A model generated the notes under the pieces. That model saw nothing but the letters and a program-made list of their open reading frames with translations, did no database searches and had not been told where the DNA came from. This document shows positions 33,034 to 42,472 of a DNA stretch of 64,000 nucleotides, piece after piece (position 1 is the first letter of the stretch; each line of letters starts with the position of its first letter). The position numbers were made by a program, and so were the translations under genes. This DNA is from Lysobacter helvus. Lineage in GTDB: Bacteria > Pseudomonadota > Gammaproteobacteria > Xanthomonadales > Xanthomonadaceae. Location of the stretch: positions 372,001-436,000 of the forward strand of contig NZ_AP024546.1 in assembly GCF_018406645.1 (NCBI RefSeq). Reading direction: 5' to 3'.

Positions 33034-33330
33034 ATGCCCAACCTGCGACTGCGTATCACCGGTAGCGACGACGATGCGCGCGCGATCATCAACCTGCTGC
33101 AAAGCCTGGACGGCATCGAACACGTGGAAGAGGTCGCCGACCTCATGCCGCACATGGACGACGCCGATTCCAGCTCGGCCGGGTTGAGCGAACTGCATTC
33201 GGGCGGCGACGTGCACGAGGTGGAGATCGAAGCGCCCAACGACTCGACCGCCCGCAAGGTGCGCGAGACGGTGGAAGCGCTGGCGTTCGACCTGGACGTG
33301 CTGGCGGAATTCAGCAGCGACGACGACTGA
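33034..33330 (+). CDS. Small acidic protein, unknown, possible ferredoxin-like fold
   Basis: A 98-residue cytoplasmic protein I do not recognise. It is strongly acidic. It has two beta-alpha-beta-like halves (LRLRITGSDDDARAIINLLQ and EVEIEAPNDSTARKVRETVE) joined by an Asp/Ser-rich linker around residues 38-58. That would suit an ACT- or ferredoxin-like fold, but this is inference. No signal peptide, membrane segment or catalytic motif is seen. Its start codon lies immediately behind a perfect 9-bp hairpin. The DUF2785 gene ends 3 nt beyond its stop on the opposite strand. Confidence 0.75.
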   Translation: MPNLRLRITGSDDDARAIINLLQSLDGIEHVEEVADLMPHMDDADSSSAGLSELHSGGDVHEVEIEAPNDSTARKVRETVEALAFDLDVLAEFSSDDD

Positions 33331-33333
33331 AGT

Positions 33334-34227
33334 TCAGGGCACCGTCTTCAATGCCGCCACGATCGGCGGCTCCAGCGCCTGCAATTGCGGATCGGTGCTC
33401 TGGTCTGCTTCCAGGTACAGGCCGGTGAGGAACGCGAGCAGGTCGTGGCGTTTCGCCAGCCAGCCCGCGTCGAGATAGCGCTTCTCTTCCGCACCCAGGC
33501 GCGGCGCGAACGCGGACAGCCACGTTTCCCATTCGGCCGGCGTCAGCAATCCGCGATGCGCGATCGCGAGCACGGGCCTTCCGAGGCGTCCCGGTTCGCC
33601 GAACACGTACGCATGCGTCGCCGGTGGCACGACCTGCGACGACACGCCTTCGAGGATGCGGTCCGCCTGCTTGCGATCCAGCGCCGGATTGAGCGCGAGC
33701 TGCAGCAGCCAGTCGCTGCCGTGCGCGACGCCGTGGCGCCAGCCTTCCTTCTCGTCGAAGCCGCGATAGTCGGTGACCGACGGCATGAAGCGCACCGCAG
33801 CATCGATCATCGCGTTGCGTTCTTCCGGCGTCATCCACGGCGCGATGCGATCGGTGCGCGCGACTTCCGACAACACGAGCGCGGCGAACGGACGGCGGAA
33901 GCCTTCGGGATCATCGCCCTGCAACGCGACGTACAACTTGTCGCGCAGGCTGCGCAGGCCGGCGGCATCGATCTCCTTCGCACGCATCCAATGCGCGAGC
34001 GCTTCGTACGCCACGCCATCGCGGATCGCAGGATCGGGGTCGCCGAGGCAATCGACGAGGCCTTCGGCCAGCGCCTGTCGCGCCGCAGCATCGGGCAGCG
34101 TGAACTGCAGGGCCTTCAACGCGAGCAACGACTCCTTCGTCTGGCCCTCGGGCGGACACGCGGCCTGGGCCGGTATGGCCACCAACGCGAGCGCAATCAA
34201 CGAAACGGCAGCGAACGAACGAAGCAT
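33334..34227 (-). CDS. DUF2785-like exported protein
   Basis: A 297-residue protein of unknown function with a Sec signal peptide (cleavage near IPAQA, residue 22). The mature part is largely helical, with a HEAT-like opening (LLALKALQFTLPDAAARQAL, then CLGDPDPAIRDGVAYEALAHWMRA). The blocks YRGFDEKEGWRHGVAHGSDWLLQLALNPAL and GWLAKRHDLLAFLTGLYLEADQS follow, and I associate them with the DUF2785 family. His residues in WRHGVAHGSDW could bind metal. It is divergent from the DUF885 gene by 102 bp. Confidence 0.75.
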   Translation of the reverse strand: MLRSFAAVSLIALALVAIPAQAACPPEGQTKESLLALKALQFTLPDAAARQALAEGLVDCLGDPDPAIRDGVAYEALAHWMRAKEIDAAGLRSLRDKLYVALQGDDPEGFRRPFAALVLSEVARTDRIAPWMTPEERNAMIDAAVRFMPSVTDYRGFDEKEGWRHGVAHGSDWLLQLALNPALDRKQADRILEGVSSQVVPPATHAYVFGEPGRLGRPVLAIAHRGLLTPAEWETWLSAFAPRLGAEEKRYLDAGWLAKRHDLLAFLTGLYLEADQSTDPQLQALEPPIVAALKTVP

Positions 34228-34294
34228 GCGTGCGATTCCTCCCCGGGGACGCCGCAGCCTACCGCAGGCCCATGCGCGCCGGCGCGTGCCCGCT

Positions 34295-34300
34295 TATGCT
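34295..34300 (+). promoter_or_regulatory. Candidate -10 box for the DUF885 gene
   Basis: TATGCT, 29 nt before the ATG at 34330. The same hexamer precedes DoxX. No -35 is recognised. Confidence 0.35.
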
Positions 34301-34329
34301 CGGCGCCTCTTTGCCCGGGAATCCGACCG

Positions 34330-36162
34330 ATGCGCCTGCCGCCCAAACGCCCGACCCTGCAAACCCTGTGCGCCGCCGCCCTGCTCGCCGCCACGCTCGC
34401 CGCGTGCCAGGGCCAGGCGCCCACCGCGCCGACCGCCAACGCACCGGCCGCCACCGCGTCCACCGCGCAGGCCGATGCGAAGTTCGCCGATCTCTCCAAG
34501 CGTTGGCTCGATGGCTGGTTCGCGCTCAATCCGGTCACCGCCACGCAAGTGGGCGACCATCGCTTCGACGACAAGGTCGATGACCTGAGCGCCGAAGGCC
34601 GCAAGCGCGTGGTCGATTTCAGCAAGGGCATGCTCGCCGAACTCGATGCGATCGATGCGAAGACGCTGTCGCGCGAAAACCAGGTCGACGCGCTGCTGCT
34701 GCGCAACCAGCTGAAGTCCGACATCTGGGGCATGGAGACGCAGCAGTCGTGGGCGTGGGATCCGCAGGTCTACAACAGCCTCGCCGGCGGCGCGATCTAC
34801 AGCCTGATGGCGCGCGAGTTCGCGCCAATGCCCGAACGCCTCAAGCACGCCACGCTGCGCATGCAGCAGATCCCCGCGATCTTCGCGCAGATGCGCGCCA
34901 ACCTGGATCCCGCGCGCGTGCCGGCCATCCATGCCGAGACCGTGTCGAAGCAGAACGCCGGCGTGCTGAGCCTGGTCGATACCTTCATCACGCCGAACGC
35001 CGGCCAGTTGCAGGGCGAAGACCGCAAGGCGCTGGATGCCGCGGTCGAAGGCCTGAAGAAAGCCGTCGCGGAGAATCAAACCTGGCTCGACAAGACGCTG
35101 GTCCCGAATGCGAAGGGCGACTTCCGCATCGGCGCCAAGCTGTACGACGAAAAGCTGCAGATGGCGCTGATGTCCTCGCTGACGCGCGCCGACATCAAGC
35201 AGCGCGCCGAGTCGGAGATGACGCGCGTGCGCAATGAGATGTACGGCATCGCGCAGACCGTGCTGAAGGACAAGCCGAACGCGCCCGCCCTGCCCGCGCA
35301 GCCGAGCGAAGACCAGAAGCAGAAGGCGATCGAAGCCGCGCTGGAACTCGCGTACGCCGATCGTCCGAAACGCGAGGACGTCGTCGAGGCCGCGAAGGCC
35401 GCGCTCGCGCAGGCCACCGCGTTCACGCGCGAGAAGGACCTGGTCACCGTGCCGACCACGCCGGTAAAGGTGATCCTGATGCCGGAATTCCAGCGCGGCG
35501 TGTCGGTCGCGTACTGCGATTCGCCCGGCCCGCTCGACAAGGGCCTCGACACCTACTACGCCATCTCGCCGATCCCGGACGACTGGTCGCAGGCGCAGGT
35601 CGACTCGTTCCTGCGCGAATACAACTCGCGCATGATCCATCTGCTGTCCATCCACGAGGCGATGCCGGGCCATTACCTGGAAGGCGCGCATTCGGCGGAG
35701 AACAAGTCGACGCTGCGCGCGGTGCTGCGTTCCGGCCTGTTCGCCGAAGGCTGGGCCGTCTACACCGAAGACCTGATGGCCGATGCGGGCTACATGAACA
35801 ACGATCCGCTGTTCCGCCTGGTGCAGCTGAAGTTCTACCTGCGCACCATCGCCAACGCGATCCTCGACCAAGGCGTGCATGTCGACAACTGGACGCACGA
35901 GCAGGCCATGGACCTGATGACGCGCCTGGCGTTCCAGCAGGAGCGCGAAGCCGAGGGCAAGTGGACGCGCGCGCGCCTGACGTCCGCGCAGCTGCCGACG
36001 TACTTCGTCGGCGTGCAGGAACACTTCGACATGCGCAAGGCCGTGGAAGCGAAGGAAGGCGACAAGTTCAACCTCAAGGCCTACCACGACAAGGTGCTGT
36101 CGTACGGCGCGCCGCCGGTGCGCTTCGTGCGCGAGCTGATGCTGGACGAACCGATCCAGTAA
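34330..36162 (+). CDS. DUF885 family lipoprotein, probable metallopeptidase
   Basis: A 610-residue lipoprotein; the signal peptide ends in LAAC (C26) after a Lys/Arg N-terminus. The DUF885 fold carries a gluzincin-like site: H442-E443-A-M-P-G-H448 in SIHEAMPGHYLE, and E473 in LFAEGWAVYTEDLM is the likely third ligand. The HExxxGH spacing is characteristic of this family and differs from classical HExxH. It also shows FVGVQEHFDMRKA and an MRFVRELML-like C-terminus. It probably degrades peptides in the periplasm. It ends 16 nt before the convergent deacetylase stop. Confidence 0.9.
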   Translation: MRLPPKRPTLQTLCAAALLAATLAACQGQAPTAPTANAPAATASTAQADAKFADLSKRWLDGWFALNPVTATQVGDHRFDDKVDDLSAEGRKRVVDFSKGMLAELDAIDAKTLSRENQVDALLLRNQLKSDIWGMETQQSWAWDPQVYNSLAGGAIYSLMAREFAPMPERLKHATLRMQQIPAIFAQMRANLDPARVPAIHAETVSKQNAGVLSLVDTFITPNAGQLQGEDRKALDAAVEGLKKAVAENQTWLDKTLVPNAKGDFRIGAKLYDEKLQMALMSSLTRADIKQRAESEMTRVRNEMYGIAQTVLKDKPNAPALPAQPSEDQKQKAIEAALELAYADRPKREDVVEAAKAALAQATAFTREKDLVTVPTTPVKVILMPEFQRGVSVAYCDSPGPLDKGLDTYYAISPIPDDWSQAQVDSFLREYNSRMIHLLSIHEAMPGHYLEGAHSAENKSTLRAVLRSGLFAEGWAVYTEDLMADAGYMNNDPLFRLVQLKFYLRTIANAILDQGVHVDNWTHEQAMDLMTRLAFQQEREAEGKWTRARLTSAQLPTYFVGVQEHFDMRKAVEAKEGDKFNLKAYHDKVLSYGAPPVRFVRELMLDEPIQ

Positions 36163-36178
36163 GCGCGATCGCCCGCGT

Positions 36179-37183
36179 CTACTCGAAGGACGGGGAGACG
36201 CCGGCGAGTTCGATGATCCACTTCGGCGTGCGCGGCTCGCCGAAGTAGAAACTGTCCGGGCGGCCTTCGGTCTTGGCCCAGCGATGGATCCAGCTGGTGC
36301 CGAGGGCGCCGGTGTAGGTGTCGGGCCGCTGGTACGCGGGATCGCGCGTCGCCTCGGCCAGCGTGACGAACCGATAGCCCCGTGCGCGGAGCGCTGCGAC
36401 CAGCGTGGTGCAGGTGTCGGCGTTGAGTTCGTTGGCGTGCACCAGCAACACCTGCGGCACCTCGTACCCGAGCAGGTCGACCGACCGCTGCTCGTAGTAC
36501 ACGAACTTGGCCTGCATGTAGGCGATGTAGTCCGCGCGCAAGCGTTGCAGCGTGTCCTCCGGCGCGTGCGCGGCGATCGCGTTGCGATAGGCCAGCGCGA
36601 ACACCCACTCCGAACTGTTCACCGTCACCGGTGCGACGCGATAGCCGTGCTTCGCGAGGAACGCGTCCACGTCGTGCTTCGCTTCGAGTGTGGCGCCCGT
36701 GCGCAGGAGCGGATAGCGGAACCATTCCAGCTTCAGGCCGCGCTTGGCGAGCATCGGCCGCAGCAGGCGTTCGCCATCCAGGATGTCGTGCTTGAACCGG
36801 CGCGGGCCGACGGCGTTGAGGTCGCTGTGCCAGCGCGTGTGGTTGCCGAGCGCGAAGCCGGCGTCGAGCCAGTCCTTCAGCATGCGCACGCGCTCGGGCC
36901 GCAGCGTGTTGTCCGAATACAGCAGGCCTTCGTTGACGAAGCCGATGACCGGGATGTCGGCCTGCCTGAGCGCGGCGATCAGGCGCGCGTGCTCGGCGGC
37001 CATGTCCGCGGGCGGCGCGTTGCGCAACATCACCCACGGCACGTCGTCGAAGGTGATGGCGATGCGGCGATCGACGGTGGGCGCCGGAACGGCCGGGACC
37101 GGATCGCCCGCCCACGCAGGGAACACCGCCAGCGCAGCCCACAACACGCTGGCGATGAAGCGACCCACCCGGGCACTCCGCAC
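36179..37183 (-). CDS. Exported polysaccharide deacetylase (NodB domain)
   Basis: A 334-residue protein with a Sec signal peptide ending near FPAWA (residue 25). The carbohydrate esterase 4 site is visible: D46-D47 in ITFDDVP, and metal ligands H115 and H119 in NHTRWHSD. WFRYPLLRTG is a variant of the RxPxG motif, and VLLVHANELN holds the likely catalytic His. The substrate may be peptidoglycan or another N-acetylated glycan. The start at 37183 gives the signal peptide. It follows the serine hydrolase gene after 3 nt and is probably co-transcribed. Confidence 0.9.
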   Translation of the reverse strand: MRSARVGRFIASVLWAALAVFPAWAGDPVPAVPAPTVDRRIAITFDDVPWVMLRNAPPADMAAEHARLIAALRQADIPVIGFVNEGLLYSDNTLRPERVRMLKDWLDAGFALGNHTRWHSDLNAVGPRRFKHDILDGERLLRPMLAKRGLKLEWFRYPLLRTGATLEAKHDVDAFLAKHGYRVAPVTVNSSEWVFALAYRNAIAAHAPEDTLQRLRADYIAYMQAKFVYYEQRSVDLLGYEVPQVLLVHANELNADTCTTLVAALRARGYRFVTLAEATRDPAYQRPDTYTGALGTSWIHRWAKTEGRPDSFYFGEPRTPKWIIELAGVSPSFE

Positions 37184-37186
37184 GTG

Positions 37187-38800
37187 CTACTGCTTCTCGA
37201 CCGGCACCAGCCGCAGGTCCTGGAAATCGAAGCTGAAATCCGTCAGCGGCGAAATCGGCTCCATCCGCGCTTCGCGGATCTTGCCGTCCGGCGTCAGCGC
37301 GAAATTGAGGAAGGCATCGGCGTTCAACCAGCGCTGGCGCCAGCGGATGACGAACGTGTCGTGCTGCCACGGTTCGATGTCGCCGACGAGGTCCGGCGTC
37401 TTCGTGAAGCGCACCACCAGCTTGCCGCCTTCGTTCGCGATCGCGATGTCGCCGTACCACGGATCGCGATACGTGCCGGCATACGACGCCAGCGGCAACG
37501 ACGGCGGCGCATTCGACGCGCGCGCGGCGAGGTGCTTCTGCCAATCGGCGTCCGCGTTGTCCTGCGACTTCGCGAAGGCCTTCGCGTAACCGGCGAGCCA
37601 ATCGGTCTTCGGCGCATCGAGCATCAGGTCGAGCGCCTGCATCGTCACGGCGTTGAACGCTACGCCGACTTCCTGGCTGGTCAACACGATCACGCCGATG
37701 TTCCTGTCCGGCACCAGCGTCAGGCGCGACACCATGCCCGGCCAGCCGCCGGTGTGCCACACGAGCTTGTTGCCGCGGTAATCCGACAGCTGCCAGCCTT
37801 CGCCGTAGCCGAGGAAGTTGGGCTTCGCCGCGCGCAGTTCCGGCACCGACGGTTCGCTGACGGGGATCGGCGTGACGATCGACCACATCCCCTGCTGGCG
37901 CTTCGCGCTGAACAGGCGCTGCTCCTTGCCCTGCGCGTCGGTGTACACGCCGCCGGCGAGCTGCATGCGCATCCACTTGCTCATGTCGTGCACGCTGGAA
38001 TAGATGCCGCCGGCGCCCGACACGTTGCCCCACGTCATCCGCGGCGCGGGCTGCAGGTCCTTGAAATCGGCCTTGGCGTAACCGGTGGCGACGTTGTCGT
38101 TCTTCGTCAGGCGATCGCTGTTGAAGCGCGTCTCGTCCATGCCCAGCGGCTTGAAGATGCGCGTGCGCAGGAACTGTTCGTACGACATCCCGCTCGCCTG
38201 CTCCACCACCAGCTGCGCCACGCCGAACAGGATGTTGTCGTAGGCGTACTGGTTGCGGAACGCCCCGCCCAGCGGCACGTCCTTCAGGCGATGCGCGACT
38301 TCTTCCGTCGTGTACGTGGTGGTCGGCCAGTACAGCAGGTCGCCGGCGCCGAGCGTCAGGCCGCTGCGATGCGCGAGCAGGTCCTTGATGCGCATCTCGC
38401 GCGTGACGTAGGGATCGCTCATGCGGAACCACGGCAGGTGGTCGATCACGCGATCGTCGAGCGAGAGCTTGCCTTCGTCGGCGAGCATCGACAGCGACGC
38501 GGCGGTGAAGGCCTTGGTGTTCGACGCGATGGCGAACAGCGTGTGCTCGTCGATCTGTTGCGGCTTGCCGACTTCGCGCGGGCCGCAGCCGCGCTCGAAC
38601 ACGATGCGGCCGTCCTGCACGATCGCCACCGCGATGCCCGGCACGTCGAACTGCTTGCGCACGGCGTTGACGTAGTCGTCGAAGCCGGCAAGGCGCGCGT
38701 CCTGCGCCGTCGCGGCGGCGGCAGGCGCGGCCTGCGCATGCGCGGCGACGGGCGAGAGCAGCGCGCAGGCCAGCGCGAAGGACAAGGCGGTGCGGATCAT
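37187..38800 (-). CDS. Exported serine hydrolase (beta-lactamase class C/PBP-like)
   Basis: A 537-residue periplasmic protein with a signal peptide ending near AAHAQA (residue 24). The active-site triads are S93-N-T-K96 (SxxK), Y187-D-N189 (YxN) and H349-T-G-G (KTG position). The C-terminal 150 residues form an extra lipocalin-like DUF3471-type domain (SYAGTYRDPWYGDIAIANEGG). Such enzymes are usually D-aminopeptidases or esterases and not resistance lactamases. The ATG at 38800 gives the signal peptide, with GGGGAA upstream. The deacetylase gene follows after 3 nt. Confidence 0.9.
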   Translation of the reverse strand: MIRTALSFALACALLSPVAAHAQAAPAAAATAQDARLAGFDDYVNAVRKQFDVPGIAVAIVQDGRIVFERGCGPREVGKPQQIDEHTLFAIASNTKAFTAASLSMLADEGKLSLDDRVIDHLPWFRMSDPYVTREMRIKDLLAHRSGLTLGAGDLLYWPTTTYTTEEVAHRLKDVPLGGAFRNQYAYDNILFGVAQLVVEQASGMSYEQFLRTRIFKPLGMDETRFNSDRLTKNDNVATGYAKADFKDLQPAPRMTWGNVSGAGGIYSSVHDMSKWMRMQLAGGVYTDAQGKEQRLFSAKRQQGMWSIVTPIPVSEPSVPELRAAKPNFLGYGEGWQLSDYRGNKLVWHTGGWPGMVSRLTLVPDRNIGVIVLTSQEVGVAFNAVTMQALDLMLDAPKTDWLAGYAKAFAKSQDNADADWQKHLAARASNAPPSLPLASYAGTYRDPWYGDIAIANEGGKLVVRFTKTPDLVGDIEPWQHDTFVIRWRQRWLNADAFLNFALTPDGKIREARMEPISPLTDFSFDFQDLRLVPVEKQ

Positions 38801-38894
38801 GGCGGCGTTCCCCTGGAGACCGAGGCGCCGAGTATCGCGGGCCCGTGCACGCCGCGTCGATGCCCCGCACGTCATGCCGCGCTACGCTGCGCCC

Positions 38895-39743
38895 ATGGCC
38901 CGCGCCAAAGCCCCCGAAGCCGACCTCGGCACCGCGACCGCCCCCGGCGCGATCGACGGCATCCGCGTGGGCGTGGGTGGCTGGACCTTCGCCCCCTGGC
39001 GCGAAACCTTCTATCCCGAAGGCCTGGTGCAGCGCCGCGAGCTCGAGTACGCCAGCCGGAAGCTCAGCGCCATCGAGGTGAATGGCACCTACTACAGCGC
39101 GCAGAAGCCCGACACCTACGCCCGCTGGCGCGACGAGACGCCGCCGGGCTTCGTCTTCACGGCCAAGGCGCCGATGCGCATCGTGCAGGCCAAGGTGCTG
39201 GCCAACACGGCGGGCCAGGTCGATGCCTTCGTCGATGGGCTGTCGACCATGGGCGAGAAGCTCGGCGCGATCCTGTGGCAGTTCGAACGCAAGCTCGATC
39301 GCGAGGACTTCGCGGCGTTCGTCGATCGCTTGCCGGTCGAAGCCGGTGGCCGGCGATTGCGGCACGCGCTGGAAGTGCGCGATGCCGAGAGTGTCGATGC
39401 AACGCTCGTCGCACTCGCGCGCAAGAAGAACGCCGCGCTCGTCTACACCGATTCGGAGGAATGGCCGTCGTTCGCCGACGTGACCGCCGATTTCGTCTAT
39501 GCCCGCCTGATGCGCGCACGCAGCGCGATCAAGACCGGTTACACCGGCCCGGAGTTGAAGGCGTGGGCCGAACGCGCCCGCACGTGGGCGCAGGGCGGCG
39601 AACCCGCGAAACTCCCGCGCCTCACCGGCGACGCACCGAAGCTGCCGCATCGCGACGTCTTCGTGTTCTTCATCAACGCGGACAAGGAACGCAATCCCGC
39701 CGCGGCGACGACGTTGATCGACCTGTTGCGCAAGCCGGCCTGA
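38895..39743 (+). CDS. DUF72 domain protein
   Basis: A 282-residue cytoplasmic protein of the YecE/DUF72 TIM-barrel family, of unknown activity. Visible features are IRVGVGGWTFAPWRETFYPEG near the N-terminus, LSAIEVNGTYYSAQKPDTYARW, FVFTAKAP, LWQFERKLDRE and the C-terminal DVFVFFINADKERNP. These match DUF72 blocks, and the long Pro/Ala N-terminus (to residue 20) is an addition. The ATG at 38895 is used; one at 38874 would add seven residues. It is divergent from the serine hydrolase. Confidence 0.88.
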   Translation: MARAKAPEADLGTATAPGAIDGIRVGVGGWTFAPWRETFYPEGLVQRRELEYASRKLSAIEVNGTYYSAQKPDTYARWRDETPPGFVFTAKAPMRIVQAKVLANTAGQVDAFVDGLSTMGEKLGAILWQFERKLDREDFAAFVDRLPVEAGGRRLRHALEVRDAESVDATLVALARKKNAALVYTDSEEWPSFADVTADFVYARLMRARSAIKTGYTGPELKAWAERARTWAQGGEPAKLPRLTGDAPKLPHRDVFVFFINADKERNPAAATTLIDLLRKPA

Positions 39744-39823
39744 GGCCCCGCCCGTCCCCGTTTGCATTTGGCGACGATCGCCGGCCCAATGCGGTCTGCC
39801 GGTGACAAGGGGATGGATCCGAC

Positions 39824-42472
39824 GTGGAAAGCCTGATCGTGCTGCTGCTCCTGGCCGTCCTTGCCGTGCCGGTGCTGCTGATCGTTGCGCTGCTGTCCCT
39901 GCGCGAACTGCGGGGCCGCGTCGGCACGCTGGAACGCGACCTGGCGCAACTGCGTGCCGAAGGCGCGATGCCTGCGACCGCGACCGCGCCCGCGGCGCGA
40001 CCGCGCGCCGAAGCCGTCGCGCCGGCACCGCCCCCGCCGCGCCCCGCGCCGGTCCCGCCGCAACCCGTCGCGCCGACGCAGGCCGCACCGCCGCAGCCCG
40101 CTCCGCAAGCCACACCCGCGCCCGTGCCCCTGCGCGTCCCGAGCCCGCACGTGCGCGAACCGCGTCCGCCCGGCCTCCCCGAACGCGCGATCGAATACAT
40201 CAAACACTGGTTCACCGTCGGCAACGTGCCGGTCAAGGTCGGCATCCTCGTGCTGTTCGCGGGCGTGGCGGCGTTGCTGAAGTTCGCGGCCGACCAGGGC
40301 TGGCTGCACGCGCCCATCGAAGTGCGACTGGCCGGCATCGCCGCGGCCGCGCTCGCGGCGCTCGTGTTCGCGTGGTGCCAGCGCGAACGCAACCGCATCT
40401 TCGCGTTGAGCCTGCAGGGCGGCGCGATCGGCATCCTGCTGATGACGGTGTTCGCGGCGTTCAAGTTGTACGGCCTGATGCCGGCGGGCGTCGCGTTCGG
40501 GTTGAGCGTCGTGCTGATCGCGGGCGCCGGCATGCTCGCGGTATTGCAGGATGCGAAGGCGCTGGCGTTCTTCGCCGTACTCGCCGGTTTCCTCGCGCCG
40601 ATCTGGCTGTCCACCAACAGCGGCAACCACGTCGCGTTGTTCTCGTACTACGCGGTGCTCAACGCGGCGATCTTCGCGATCGCGTGGTGGAAGGCGTGGC
40701 GCGTGCTCAACCTGCTCGGGTTCGTGTTCACCTTCGGCATCGGCACGGCGTGGGGCGTGCTGCAGTACAACCCGGACAAGTTCGCGACGACCGAACCCTT
40801 CCTCGTGCTGTTCTTCGCGTTCTATCTCTTCATCCCGCTGTTGTTCGCGCGCAAGCGGCCCGAGGGACGGCGCGACTTCATCGACGGATGCCTGGTGTTC
40901 GGCACGCCGCTGGTCGCGTTCGCATTGCAGGCCGGGTTGCTGCGCGGCGATCGCATGCCGCTCGCGTTCTGTGCACTGGGGCTCGCGGTGATCTACGCGG
41001 TGCTCGGGGCGCTGTTGCGGCGTCGCGGTGGCTACGCGATGTTGTCGGACGCGTACGTGCTGCTGGCCGCGGGCTTCGCCACGCTGGCGGTGCCGCTGGC
41101 CTTGTCGGCGCGCGCAACCGCCAGCGTGTTCGCGCTGGAAGGCGCGGGCCTCGTGTGGCTCGGCGTGCGGCAGTCGCGGCGCTGGCCGGAATGGTCGGGC
41201 CTCGCGTTGCAGGCGCTCGCGGCGTTCGCGTTCCTCGATGCGGGCAACTATCGCGGGCCCAGTGACGCACCGATCGCCAATGCGATCTTCATGAGCGCGC
41301 TGATGATCTGCGCCGGTGCGCTCGCGTCGGCGTGGGTGTATCGCAACGCCGGGCGTCGGGTGTCGGGCGCGCTGGCCTACGCGTGGGGACTGGCGTGGTG
41401 GGTCGGCAACGCCTTGCTGGAAATCGATGCGTTCGTCGCGTCCGTCGCACGCGCGGATGCGTGGCTCGCGTTCACCGCGCTCACCGGCTGGCTCGCGGCG
41501 GAAGTGCATCGCCGGCGCCCCGCCAGCGGCCTTGCGGGCACCACGCTCGCGGCGTTGGCTGTCGCGGCACCCATCGCGCTCGCGCAGGCCGATGCGCACC
41601 AGCAACCCTTCGCGGGCTACGGCCTGTGGGCCTGGGTGCTGTTCGCGGTGCTCGGCGTGCGCAGCCTCGTCTGCCTGCGCGAAGGCGAACATCGCGTCGC
41701 CGCGTGGGCGCAATTCGCGTGGTGGCTGGTGTGGCCGTTCGCGTTGTCGCTGGGCGTGTCGTGGCTGGGCGAACGCTTCCAGCTCGCCGACGGCTGGCGC
41801 ATCGCGGGTGTCGCGCTGCCCTGGCTGGCGATCGCCGCGATCGGCATGTTCCGGTGGCCGTGGCTGTCGGCGCCGATGCACGAACGCTTCGATCGCCTGC
41901 GCATGACGTTGCAGGCCACGTTCTTCGCGATCCTCGGCGTGGGCTTCCTGCTGACGCTCGTCGAAGCCGGCGGCAGTGCGCCGCTGCCGTGGATTCCCGT
42001 CGCCAATCCGATGGAACTCGCGCAGCTCGCCGCGCTGGTGCTCGCGGCCCGCTGGGCGTATTCGACGCAAGCGCCGCAAGCGGTGCAGGCGCAGCGCGTG
42101 CCGATGGTGTCGGTGCTGGGCTTCGTCTACATCACGTCGGTCGTGCTGCACGCCGTGCATCACTGGGGCGGCATCGCCTGGAACGACGGCCTCATCGGAA
42201 CGAGCCTGGCGCAGACCAGCCTCACCGTCGTGTGGAGCATCCTCGGTGTCGTCGGCTGGGTGCTCGGTTCGCGCCGCGGGCAACGCGTATTGTGGCTCGC
42301 AGGCGCGGTGCTGATGGCGGTGGTGCTGGTGAAGCTGGTGATCGTGGATCGCAGCAACCTCGGCAACGCGCTCGGCATCGCGTCGTTCATCGCGTTCGGC
42401 CTGTTGTGCACGGTCGTCGGTTACCTCGCCCCCGCACCGCCGCGTGCGCCCGTTCCGGAAGGCTCCGCATGA
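39824..42472 (+). CDS. DUF2339 giant polytopic membrane protein
   Basis: An 882-residue protein. It has an N-terminal membrane anchor (about 3-26), a short coiled coil (LRELRGRVGTLERDLAQLRAE), a proline/alanine linker at 55-115, and then more than twenty hydrophobic segments. The family motif EYIKHWFTVGNVPVKVGILVLF starts near residue 124 and opens the membrane region. It starts with a GTG at 39824; an overlapping ATG is out of frame. It overlaps the DUF3999 gene by ATGA, so the two are made together. The biochemical role of the family is unknown; the size suggests a transport or glycan/lipid-handling machine in the inner membrane. Confidence 0.88.
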   Translation: MESLIVLLLLAVLAVPVLLIVALLSLRELRGRVGTLERDLAQLRAEGAMPATATAPAARPRAEAVAPAPPPPRPAPVPPQPVAPTQAAPPQPAPQATPAPVPLRVPSPHVREPRPPGLPERAIEYIKHWFTVGNVPVKVGILVLFAGVAALLKFAADQGWLHAPIEVRLAGIAAAALAALVFAWCQRERNRIFALSLQGGAIGILLMTVFAAFKLYGLMPAGVAFGLSVVLIAGAGMLAVLQDAKALAFFAVLAGFLAPIWLSTNSGNHVALFSYYAVLNAAIFAIAWWKAWRVLNLLGFVFTFGIGTAWGVLQYNPDKFATTEPFLVLFFAFYLFIPLLFARKRPEGRRDFIDGCLVFGTPLVAFALQAGLLRGDRMPLAFCALGLAVIYAVLGALLRRRGGYAMLSDAYVLLAAGFATLAVPLALSARATASVFALEGAGLVWLGVRQSRRWPEWSGLALQALAAFAFLDAGNYRGPSDAPIANAIFMSALMICAGALASAWVYRNAGRRVSGALAYAWGLAWWVGNALLEIDAFVASVARADAWLAFTALTGWLAAEVHRRRPASGLAGTTLAALAVAAPIALAQADAHQQPFAGYGLWAWVLFAVLGVRSLVCLREGEHRVAAWAQFAWWLVWPFALSLGVSWLGERFQLADGWRIAGVALPWLAIAAIGMFRWPWLSAPMHERFDRLRMTLQATFFAILGVGFLLTLVEAGGSAPLPWIPVANPMELAQLAALVLAARWAYSTQAPQAVQAQRVPMVSVLGFVYITSVVLHAVHHWGGIAWNDGLIGTSLAQTSLTVVWSILGVVGWVLGSRRGQRVLWLAGAVLMAVVLVKLVIVDRSNLGNALGIASFIAFGLLCTVVGYLAPAPPRAPVPEGSA

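Noticed and set aside
37187-38800. Serine hydrolase as an AmpC resistance enzyme
   Set aside because: It has the SxxK, YxN and HTGG triads, but also a large extra C-terminal domain and a length typical of D-aminopeptidase or esterase-like proteins, and no ampR.
36081-40115. A 1344-codon open frame on the minus strand
   Set aside because: It runs through the deacetylase, serine hydrolase and DUF72 genes in another frame. Its product is low-complexity Arg/Ala/Gly. It is a shadow of high GC content at third positions.
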